This document shows positions 1 to 4,949 of a stretch of DNA of 8,258 bases, piece by piece. Position numbers and translations under genes: made by a program. This DNA comes from Planctomycetota bacterium (lineage in GTDB: Bacteria; Planctomycetota; Phycisphaerae; Tepidisphaerales; Tepidisphaeraceae). Numbering within the stretch: position 1 is the first letter of the stretch; the number at the start of each line of letters is the position of its first letter. Location of the stretch: the NCBI GenBank assembly GCA_023417885.1, contig JAEZED010000066.1, forward strand, positions 1 through 8,258, in the 5' to 3' direction. The notes below the pieces were generated by a model that saw only the letters and a list, made by a program, of their open reading frames with translations, was not told the origin of the DNA and did no database searches.

Positions 1-32
1 CGCTAAACCCTTGCCAGAACTCGCGTAACAAA

Positions 33-69
33 CGAAGACGCCGCCGGGTTGCCTCGGCGGCGTCGTTCG
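33..69 (-). terminator. Rho-independent terminator of the initiator tRNA gene
   Basis: The arms 37-46 and 55-64 (GACGCCGCCG and its exact complement) form a perfect 10-bp GC-rich stem around an 8-nt loop. Allowing one bulged base at 65, the stem extends by four pairs to 33-69. Read on the minus strand, the hairpin is followed by a T-rich stretch (TTCGTTTGTT). It lies about 40 nt beyond the 3' end of the tRNA on the same strand, so it most likely ends that transcript. The plus-strand side has no comparable T tract. Confidence 0.75.
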
Positions 70-110
70 TGATCGGATGAGACAGTTGCGGTTTGCAACC
101 GGCTCGGCAG

Positions 111-184
<74 letters not shown>

Positions 185-199
185 ATCGGTTGTGCCGTC

Positions 200-227
200 A
201 CTCTAGGCGCTCGGGCGTCCGGGTCAA
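200..227 (-). promoter_or_regulatory. Sigma70-type promoter for tRNA-fMet
   Basis: On the minus strand a TTGACC box (222-227) is separated by 16 bp from a TAGAGT box (200-205). These match the sigma70 consensus at 5 of 6 and 4 of 6 positions. The predicted start near 193 would give a leader of about nine bases before the tRNA 5' end. The spacing, strand and position fit a tRNA promoter well. Confidence 0.6.
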
Positions 228-289
228 ACCCGCACATCACGGGCCTCACCAATCGCCGCGGCAGTGACTGCCACACACCTCTGATACGG

Positions 290-317
290 TTGCAGACGCG
301 GCCGGGTTCGGTATCAT
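290..317 (+). promoter_or_regulatory. Possible promoter for the PD-(D/E)XK nuclease-like gene
   Basis: TTGCAG (290-295), a 16-bp spacer and TATCAT (312-317) form a possible sigma70 promoter with a poor -35 and a good -10 (5 of 6). It would leave a 5' leader of about 150 nt before the GTG start at 476. I see no other gene in the 185-475 interval between the divergently oriented tRNA and nuclease genes, so a plus-strand promoter must lie somewhere here or further inside. This is only the best candidate. Confidence 0.3.
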
Positions 318-475
318 CCGCGCAATCCGGCCAGGTTCTCCCGCTCCACGACGTCGAGGCGATGTCACGACCGGTTGGATGAGGGTGTCGTATTGACGCG
401 GCGGGGCGGGGCTGGATGACCGGGGGAGGTGAAGTCAGAAACAGGGGTGTGTTCCGGCTGGCAAAGGAGTGCCGC

Positions 476-1234
476 GTGGCAGGCGAAACGCAACTGCACA
501 AGACGCTGAAGAAGGAAGGGTGTCGCTGGCTCTTCCGGCAGGGGTATCGCTCCGTCGCCGCCGAGGTGCGGGTCAATCCGCTGGGCATCATCGATGCCGT
601 CGGCACCGGCTGCTTCCGGGCCTATCACAACTACCTCGCCGTCCCCTGCACGCTGCCGCAGACCGTTTTCATCGAATGCAAGGCCTCCCGCGGCGACTTC
701 CTGCGCGACATGCCGCCGGACGGGCAGCTCGCCCTCTGCCTCAAGGCCCTGGAAGCCGATCGCGACCGCGCGCGCCGCGGCGTGCCGAGGCGGACGCGCA
801 AGCTGCGGGGGCAGGCGGCGCTGGGGAAGTTTTCCAGCTGCCTGCTGACGCCGATGGCCAACCTGCACTATGTCCTGGCGCCGGCCGGCCTGCTGAAGAA
901 GGCGGATCTGCCGGCGCGGTGGGGGCTCCTGACGCTCGGCGACGCCGGCGTGAGCGTGACGGTGCGGGCCGACTGGGTAGAGTGCGCGCGGACGACGGAG
1001 GTGGAGGGGTGCATCGCCCGGACGCTGACCGGCGACATCTTCCGGGCCGACGACCGGGCGCTGGGGAGCATCAACCGGGAGCTCTTCTCGCAGCAGCAGC
1101 AGCTGGCGGATCGGATACGCCGGATCAAGCCGGCCATCCTGGAGCAGCAGCGGGCGGCGCTGCTTGGCGATCGTCCCGCCGCGACGCCGGGAGATGCGGT
1201 GCGCGTGGGTCGCCCGCGCGCGGTCGTGGGCTGA
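476..1234 (+). CDS. PD-(D/E)XK nuclease-like protein, resembling the MmcB family
   Basis: This 252-residue protein has the ordered acidic signature of a PD-(D/E)XK nuclease fold: E30 (AAEVRV), D40 (GIIDAVG), then E67-C-K69 (FIECKASRGDF) with a following D74. The later stretch HYVLAPAGLLKKADLP..WGLL (131-152) matches the strand-loop pattern seen after the catalytic core in MmcB-like proteins, a family linked to DNA repair in alphaproteobacteria. Target and partner are unknown; repair or restriction-type cleavage is inference. I start at GTG 476 because AAAGGAG lies six bases upstream. An in-frame ATG at 416 would add 20 residues but has no ribosome site. Residues about 205-225 are helical and glutamine-rich (QQQQ). 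The last codons (from 1146) fall in the duplicated segment described at 1146-1358. The protein is longer than I recall for MmcB itself (about 150 residues), so assignment to the exact family is moderate. Confidence 0.75.
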   Translation: MAGETQLHKTLKKEGCRWLFRQGYRSVAAEVRVNPLGIIDAVGTGCFRAYHNYLAVPCTLPQTVFIECKASRGDFLRDMPPDGQLALCLKALEADRDRARRGVPRRTRKLRGQAALGKFSSCLLTPMANLHYVLAPAGLLKKADLPARWGLLTLGDAGVSVTVRADWVECARTTEVEGCIARTLTGDIFRADDRALGSINRELFSQQQQLADRIRRIKPAILEQQRAALLGDRPAATPGDAVRVGRPRAVVG

Positions 1235-1358
1235 GTCCACCGCAGCGTCGTCCGGTTCCCGGGTTCTGATTCCTCCTACGATGCGCCCGAATGCGCATCG
1301 TGAGCTACAACATCCTGGATGGGGGCGTGGGGCGTGCCGATCCGATCGCGGAGGTCCT
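1146..1358 (+). repeat. Left copy of a 213-bp direct repeat (nuclease tail to EEP start)
   Basis: This segment recurs at 1881-2093 with a constant offset of 735 bp and no internal gaps. I count seven mismatches by hand (1165, 1192, 1245, 1258, 1262, 1264, 1265), about 97% identity; the last 93 bases are identical. It contains the 3' end of the nuclease-like gene, the 56-bp intergenic spacer and the first 23 codons of the EEP gene. Here the nuclease gene is intact and the EEP gene is cut off, so this copy's right edge (1358) is the left border of the insert. Confidence 0.95.
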
Positions 1359-1368
1359 TTGTGTTTGA
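1291..1368 (+). pseudogene. Decapitated 5' end of the EEP-family gene, now a 25-codon leader
   Basis: The first 68 bases are identical to the start of the EEP gene at 2026, giving MRIVSYNILD and the following thirteen residues. The match is lost at 1359, and three codons later the frame hits TGA (1366-1368). The product would be a 25-residue peptide lacking every catalytic motif beyond the first Asn. Because its stop lies 19 bases before the lipoprotein ATG, it could behave as a small upstream leader for that gene. That is inference. It could equally be an untranslated relic. Confidence 0.85.
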
Positions 1369-1880
1369 CCAGAGCGCGGAGACTGCCATGCCACATCTTC
1401 CAAACCTTGGGTTATGGGTTGTGTTACCCCTGGTCCTCGTCGCGTTCGCCTGCAACGGGCGAAGTGGCCACTCGGCCGCTGGCGTAAAGGACGGCGAACC
1501 ATCGTCTTTCGTCGTGGTGAATCTCCTTGATGCGCCAGTCAATCGACTCGTGCTCGAGTACGGCGCCGACCCTCTGCGCTTCCCCGATATCCCGATCGAA
1601 TCCGGTGTGACGGCGACACGCGGGCGGGTCCAACGATTACCGCTCGGCGGCGAGATGCTCCGGGTGCGATACTCGGTTCTCGGAGAGGCGGTGGAGGTCG
1701 AGGCCGCTGTTCCAGCGCGTCCCAGACGAGGTATGGTGCCGGTGGCCGTGCTCCTAGCGTCTGGCGTCGCCGTCGAATGGCACGATGCGGACGACGATGT
1801 TTTCGACGTCAGTGAACAGATCAAACGAAGGCATGGATACAGGGATCGTAACTGAGTGCGTATCAGCCGGCGATGCTGGC
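1359..1880 (+). other. Insert between the two direct repeats (lipoprotein cassette)
   Basis: About 520 bases found only once lie between the 213-bp repeats. Base composition differs from the surroundings: 32 of 60 G+C at 1381-1440 and 31 of 60 at 1501-1560, against 43 of 60 at 2221-2280 in the next gene. The lipoprotein gene uses codons such as TTA and many T- or A-ending codons that neighbours avoid. No transposase, integrase, terminal inverted repeat or short target duplication is visible. The right border is fuzzy: 1861-1880 still shows weak, gapped similarity to 1125-1145, so the foreign part may end near 1860. Confidence 0.75.
1388..1855 (+). CDS. Small putative lipoprotein of unknown function
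   Basis: The predicted protein has 155 residues. It begins with a short polar stretch, a hydrophobic segment (about residues 7-21, GLWVVLPLVLVAFA) and Cys22, a plausible though not canonical lipobox (VAFA-C), suggesting export and lipidation. The rest (about 40-130) alternates hydrophobic and charged residues in a strand-rich pattern (SFVVVNLLDAPVNRLVLEYG, later VPVAVLLASGVAVEW), consistent with a small beta-sandwich-like domain. The last 25 residues are acidic then basic. I do not recognise the family. The ATG at 1388 is preferred because GGAG lies six bases upstream and it gives a clean signal sequence; an in-frame ATG at 1319 lies within the direct repeat. Composition and codon use differ from neighbouring genes, and the gene sits inside the duplicated-flank insert, so recent acquisition is likely. 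Confidence 0.65.
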   Translation: MPHLPNLGLWVVLPLVLVAFACNGRSGHSAAGVKDGEPSSFVVVNLLDAPVNRLVLEYGADPLRFPDIPIESGVTATRGRVQRLPLGGEMLRVRYSVLGEAVEVEAAVPARPRRGMVPVAVLLASGVAVEWHDADDDVFDVSEQIKRRHGYRDRN

Positions 1881-1969
1881 AGCAGCGGGCGGCGCTGCTG
1901 GGCGATCGTCCCGCCGCGACGCCGGGGGATGCGGTGCGCGTGGGTCGCCCGCGCGCGGTCGTGGGCTGA
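1861..1969 (+). pseudogene. Leftover 3' end of the nuclease-like gene
   Basis: From about 1881 to the TGA at 1967-1969 this segment encodes the same C-terminal tail as the intact nuclease gene (RAALLGDRPAATPGDAV, then RVGRPRAVVG). The two base differences inside it (1900, 1927) are both synonymous, CTT/CTG Leu and GGA/GGG Gly. Just upstream, 1861-1878 translates in a shifted frame to YQPAML, matching IKPAIL in the intact gene, with a two-base deletion in between. The pattern suggests a fragment of a diverged homologous gene that was once functional, rather than a fresh duplication of the neighbour. Confidence 0.75.
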
Positions 1970-2093
1970 GTCCACCGCATCGTCGTCCGGTTGCCGAGCC
2001 CTGATTCCTCCTACGATGCGCCCGAATGCGCATCGTGAGCTACAACATCCTGGATGGGGGCGTGGGGCGTGCCGATCCGATCGCGGAGGTCCT
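1881..2093 (+). repeat. Right copy of the 213-bp direct repeat
   Basis: This is the partner of 1146-1358 (206 of 213 identical by hand count, no gaps). In this copy the EEP gene is intact and the nuclease gene is reduced to its tail. Four of the seven differences cluster in the non-coding spacer at 1993-2000; none lie in the EEP coding part. Both the cassette and the EEP gene are therefore preceded by nearly the same upstream DNA. Confidence 0.95.
2014..2035 (+). promoter_or_regulatory. Dyad over the EEP start codon
   Basis: Arms CGATGCGC (2014-2021) and GCGCATCG (2028-2035) are perfect 8-bp complements around a 6-nt loop, and the ATG at 2026 starts inside the loop. No Shine-Dalgarno sequence precedes this start. 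The same hairpin exists at 1279-1300 over the truncated copy. An RNA hairpin controlling initiation or a protein-binding operator are both possible; neither is shown. Confidence 0.45.
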
Positions 2094-2796
2094 GCTCGCG
2101 CAGCGGCCGGATGTGGTCGGCCTGGTGGAGGCGGATGATCCGGAGATTCTCGATCGCATCGCCTGGCGGCTTGGGTGGGATTACATCGCCGCGGAAGGGC
2201 CGACGCACACCGCGGCGCTGCTGACGCGCGGGCGCATCCTCGAATCGATCAACCACGCGCGCCTGCTCGGCGATCGCGGCCCGCGCAGCTTCCTCGAGGC
2301 GACGGTAGAACTCGATGGGGCGCCGCTGCCTGTGGGTGTGATCCACCTGTCGGCCAAGGGCAGGATGAAGCACGAGAGCGTACGAGAGGCGGAAATGGCC
2401 AAGGCCCTGCGCCTCTTCGCCGGTCGCCGCCAGCGCGGCGAGCGTCACGTGCTGATTGGCGACTTCAACGCCAACTCGCCGATCCAGCAGATCGTCCGCG
2501 AGCGCCTCAAGCTCACGAGCCAGAACTCCTTCGATGCCAACGGCGGCGACCTGCCTAGACGGGTGATCGCCCACGTGCTGGCGGCGGGGTACGTCGATAC
2601 GCTCGCCGAGCACAATTCTGAGGCAGCGGCGGTGACGGGCACATTCACCACACTTCGCCCCGGTCAGCGCGTCGATTACATCTTCAGCTTCGGCTTCGCG
2701 CCGCGGCAGATCGCGCGTGCCTGGGTGGAGACGGATCGCCTCGCGACGTACGCCAGCGACCATTACCCGGTCGGCGTCGAGCTCGCCCTCTCGTGA
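2026..2796 (+). CDS. Endonuclease/exonuclease/phosphatase (EEP) family hydrolase
   Basis: This 256-residue protein shows the EEP fold motifs in order: N7 in RIVSYNIL, E35 in GLVEAD (metal ligand), H107 in VGVIHLS, D146 and N148 in LIGDFNAN, D217 in RVDYIF, and D245-H246 in SDHYPV. The family cleaves phosphodiester or phosphoester bonds with Mg2+; members act on DNA, RNA, phosphoinositides or sphingomyelin, so the substrate cannot be told from this sequence. No signal peptide or membrane segment is seen, so it is probably cytoplasmic. The ATG at 2026 gives the canonical start directly before the first strand, but there is no ribosome-binding site, and a hairpin spans the codon. Its stop codon is immediately followed by the ATG of the metallo-hydrolase, indicating co-transcription and translational coupling. 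Its first 23 codons are duplicated upstream at 1291. Confidence 0.88.
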   Translation: MRIVSYNILDGGVGRADPIAEVLLAQRPDVVGLVEADDPEILDRIAWRLGWDYIAAEGPTHTAALLTRGRILESINHARLLGDRGPRSFLEATVELDGAPLPVGVIHLSAKGRMKHESVREAEMAKALRLFAGRRQRGERHVLIGDFNANSPIQQIVRERLKLTSQNSFDANGGDLPRRVIAHVLAAGYVDTLAEHNSEAAAVTGTFTTLRPGQRVDYIFSFGFAPRQIARAWVETDRLATYASDHYPVGVELALS

Positions 2797-3912
2797 ATGT
2801 CGGATCGCGACCTCGCGAAGCCGTCTGCTACGCTCTCGGGGTTGGAAGAGGAACGCCGCCGATCTCCGATGTCGCCCGTCGCCCTCGCGCAGATGGCGGG
2901 GGCGCTGTTGCGCAAGCCGTTGCGCCTGCTGAACTGGCGTCACGGCGCCGACGCGGCGAAGCGCCGGCCCGGGCTGCTCGTCCTGGCCGACCGGCTTGGG
3001 CGCGAGCCGGGACGCATCCGGTTCCTCGACAACCTCGCGCCGCCACCGCCGGCGCCGGCGATGCCGGACCTGGAGCGCTTCGGGCGCGCCGAGGCCGCGG
3101 CGGCGTGGCTTGGACATGCGACGCTGCTCCTGCGTGTCGGCGGGAAGACGATCCTGACCGATCCCGTCTTCAGCCCGCGGGTCGGCGTGGGGCTCGTCTT
3201 CGCGACGATCGGACCCAAGCGCCGCCAGCAGCCGGCGCTCTCGATCGCGCAGCTGCCGAAGATCGACCTGATCCTCTCCAGCCACGCGCACTTCGACCAC
3301 CTCGATCGCCCGTCGTTATGGCAACTGGCGCGGCGGTTCGGGCGCGTGCCGGTCGTCGCCGCGGAGGGGACGAGCGACCTGCTGCACGACCTGGGGTTCG
3401 GCGAGATCCAGGAGCTGAAGTGGGAGGGCGCGCTGCGGCTGGGCGATCTCTCGCTGTCGGCGATCCCCGTGAAGCACTGGGGCCCGCGCGTCTTCTACGA
3501 CGACTGGCGCGGGTACAACGCGTACCTGCTTGAAGCGACGAAGCGACGGAGTGAGGGATCGACAAAGAGGCCGGAGGGGGATGTGCCCCCCTCTGCCGCT
3601 TCCACCCGCATCCTTTTCGGCGGGGACACGGCCTACACGGAGACGTTCGCCGGGCTCGGCCCGCTGGACCTGTTCGCCGTCGGGATCAGCGCGTATGACC
3701 CGTTCGTCGCGGCGCATGCGACGCCGGAGCAGGCCTGGGCGATGGCGCAGCTGGCGGGGGCGCAGCGCCTGGCGGCGATGCACCACACGACGTTCCGCCT
3801 CTCGCGCGAGCCGATGGACGAACCGCTCCGCCGCCTGCTGAACGCCGCGGGAGCGGAGGCGGATCGGATCGTCATCCGCAACGTTGGCGACCTCTGGACG
3901 GCCCAAAAGTGA
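2797..3912 (+). CDS. Metallo-beta-lactamase-fold hydrolase, NAPE-PLD/UlaG-like
   Basis: The protein has 371 residues. After a basic N-terminal region (about 1-97, PPPP near 82-85) the metallo-beta-lactamase fold begins: WLGHATLLL (104-112), D122 in ILTDPVF, the metal-binding HAHFDH (163-168), H227 in PVKHWGPR, D277 in LFGGDTAY and H329-H330 in MHHTTF. The motif set and the GIS-AYDPF..HATPEQA stretch point to the Zn-dependent phosphodiesterase branch that includes NAPE-hydrolysing phospholipase D and UlaG. The true substrate is unknown. There is no signal peptide. The ATG directly abuts the EEP stop codon, so translation is probably coupled and the two hydrolases may act together. Residues about 247-270 (ATKRRSEGSTKRPEGDVPPS) interrupt the fold between two core strands, where relatives usually have a short turn; see the feature at 3532-3602. 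All metal ligands are kept, so activity is likely retained. Confidence 0.87.
   Translation: MSDRDLAKPSATLSGLEEERRRSPMSPVALAQMAGALLRKPLRLLNWRHGADAAKRRPGLLVLADRLGREPGRIRFLDNLAPPPPAPAMPDLERFGRAEAAAAWLGHATLLLRVGGKTILTDPVFSPRVGVGLVFATIGPKRRQQPALSIAQLPKIDLILSSHAHFDHLDRPSLWQLARRFGRVPVVAAEGTSDLLHDLGFGEIQELKWEGALRLGDLSLSAIPVKHWGPRVFYDDWRGYNAYLLEATKRRSEGSTKRPEGDVPPSAASTRILFGGDTAYTETFAGLGPLDLFAVGISAYDPFVAAHATPEQAWAMAQLAGAQRLAAMHHTTFRLSREPMDEPLRRLLNAAGAEADRIVIRNVGDLWTAQK
3532..3602 (+). repeat. In-frame low-complexity insertion with hairpin inside the metallo-hydrolase gene
   Basis: About 70 bases here encode a hydrophilic loop absent from the usual fold. The left part is built of related 8-base steps (GAAGCGAC, GAAGCGAC, GGAGTGAG, GGATCGAC). 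The right part forms a hairpin, GAGGGGG (3574-3580) with CCCCCTC (3587-3593), extendable by two pairs. It looks like an intergenic-type repeat that entered the gene without breaking the frame. The borders are approximate. Confidence 0.5.
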
Positions 3913-4002
3913 CCCGCGACGCAGGATGCGGGGCTCCTGTCGGAGCGCATCGCGCCGGCGTTTGCGAAGCGAAGGACGCAAGCGGGCAGGAGATGCCGCG
4001 CG

Positions 4003-4262
4003 GCGCGCGTTGTCCAAACGAAACCAGCTGTTGTCCAAACGAAAACACCCAAAATCGCATGGAAACAGGCCAGTTTCGTTTGGACACTGGCTGGTTTCGT
4101 TTGGACACTGGCCAGTTCTGTTTGGAAACTGGCTGGTTTCGTTTGGACACTGGCCAGTTTCGTTTGGACACTGGCTGGTTTTGTTCGGAAACTGCCTAGT
4201 TTCGTTTGGACACTGGCCAGTTTCGTTGGGACACTGGCTGGTTTCGTTGGGAAACTGGCCAA
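4003..4262. repeat. Array of 21-bp units: two inverted then about ten direct copies
   Basis: Direct units start at 4074, 4095, 4116, 4137, 4158, 4179, 4200, 4221 and 4242, each exactly 21 bp, with a degenerate one at 4053. The core is TTTCGTTTGGACACTGG followed by CTGG or CCAG. Two copies in the opposite orientation (4003-4023 and 4024-4044, sharing TGTCCAAACGAAA) lie to the left. Every third direct unit (4053, 4116, 4179, 4242) has GGAAAC instead of GGACAC, giving a 63-bp higher-order period. Units ending in CCAG create the palindrome ACTGGCCAGT, and neighbouring units can fold as GCCAGT/ACTGGC hairpins; 4236-4260 makes a 10-bp stem with two G-T pairs. Because 21 is divisible by three, several frames stay open, but none looks like a gene. 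The array lies between convergent genes. Confidence 0.93.
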
Positions 4263-4517
4263 TCCTGCCTGAACGCCATCCAGACGCGGCCGGAAAGCCG
4301 TTGACCTTCGTCCGGCATCGGAAGGCCTGCCGAACGGCATGCCCGGCGCAGCGCTTTGGCCTGCCAGCCTTCGTGCGGCAGGGGATGGAAGTGCCCGGGG
4401 GAGACCCGCTCCCCGCGCGGCTTGTTCGACAACTGCCAAAGCGATGCCGCGCACTGGCGGGCATGCCGCCAATGGCACTGTTTGGCATCTGGAACTTGAA
4501 AGCCGCGGCCCGGGCGA
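4263..4517. other. Non-coding stretch with several small dyads between convergent genes
   Basis: I see no credible gene here. The stretch holds GGGGAG/CTCCCC (4398-4403 with 4409-4414), TGGCGG/CCGCCA (4455-4460 with 4466-4471) and, enclosing the latter, TGCCAAA/TTTGGCA (4434-4440 with 4481-4487). The nested pair at 4434-4487 may serve as a terminator for the minus-strand GNAT gene, whose stop is at 4518, or for the plus-strand transcript, but no T tract follows on either strand. Confidence 0.45.
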
Positions 4518-4931
4518 TCAGCTGAATGTCCGCACCATCACCACCACCTCCCCCTCGGCGGCGAGGTCTTCCAGCGTGTTCACGTGCATGAAGCCGCGCG
4601 AGCCGAGCCAGGCGCGCGCGATGACGTTCGGCTGAGCGACGAGCGCCAGCGCCCGGCGAAAGACCAGGCGATGGGCGCGCGCGTGCTGCTTCGCCTGGCG
4701 GAGCGCCTCCTCCATGACAAGCGCCCCGTTCCCCTGCCTGCGGAACGGCTCGCTCACTTCCACCCAGAGCACCTGGCACGCGCCCGGCACGCCGGCGATC
4801 GGCTGCCACGCGGCGCGCGCGATGGGCGTGCGCCCCTGCATGACCTCGACCGTCTGCGCCGCCAGCGGCGCGAGCTTCTCAGTCGGAGGGGAATAATGGA
4901 ACTGTGTGATCGGAGATGTCTGTTTGGCCAC
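4518..4931 (-). CDS. GNAT-family N-acetyltransferase
   Basis: This 137-residue protein carries the GNAT acetyl-CoA loop RRQGNG (64-69) after the strand CQVLWVEVSEPF, followed by the helix ALVMEEALRQAKQHA. The closing motif VIARAWLGSRGFMHV (103-117) matches the late helix and strand of the fold. Such enzymes transfer an acyl group from acyl-CoA to an amine; the acceptor is not predictable here. At about 137 residues it is close to the minimum for a single GNAT domain, and the N-terminal strands are weakly conserved. The start is GTG at 4931, with GAGG eight bases upstream. It begins 18 bases after the amidohydrolase stop codon on the same strand, so the two are very probably one operon. Confidence 0.8.
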   Translation of the reverse strand: MAKQTSPITQFHYSPPTEKLAPLAAQTVEVMQGRTPIARAAWQPIAGVPGACQVLWVEVSEPFRRQGNGALVMEEALRQAKQHARAHRLVFRRALALVAQPNVIARAWLGSRGFMHVNTLEDLAAEGEVVVMVRTFS

Positions 4932-4949
4932 GGATCTTGCCTCGCGCTC

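Noticed and set aside
83..104. Small hairpin (GTTGCGGTTTGCAAC region) between tRNA and terminator
   Set aside because: The stem is short and imperfect and adds nothing to the strong terminator next to it.
416..475. Upstream ATG as the start of the nuclease-like gene
   Set aside because: It is in frame but lacks a ribosome site, while GTG at 476 has AAAGGAG at ideal spacing.
1146..2093. Insertion sequence or transposon as the cause of the duplication
   Set aside because: No transposase, terminal inverted repeats or short target duplication is present, and the flanking repeats are 213 bp and contain parts of two genes.
2011..3300. Long minus-strand frame opposite the EEP and metallo-hydrolase genes (429 codons)
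   Set aside because: The arginine-rich, low-complexity translation is typical of the antisense strand of GC-rich genes, whereas the plus strand encodes complete catalytic motifs.
4003..4262. CRISPR array
   Set aside because: The 21-bp units follow one another without spacers and some are inverted, and no cas gene is nearby.
3884..4525. A repeat-containing protein gene across the 21-bp array on either strand
   Set aside because: Open frames exist in several phases only because the unit length is divisible by three and lacks stop codons. None has a ribosome site or a recognisable domain outside the array, and they overlap the metallo-hydrolase end or the GNAT gene.
3316..4809. Minus-strand frame of 497 codons spanning the array
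   Set aside because: It crosses the metallo-hydrolase, the repeats and the GNAT gene, and its content is composition-driven.
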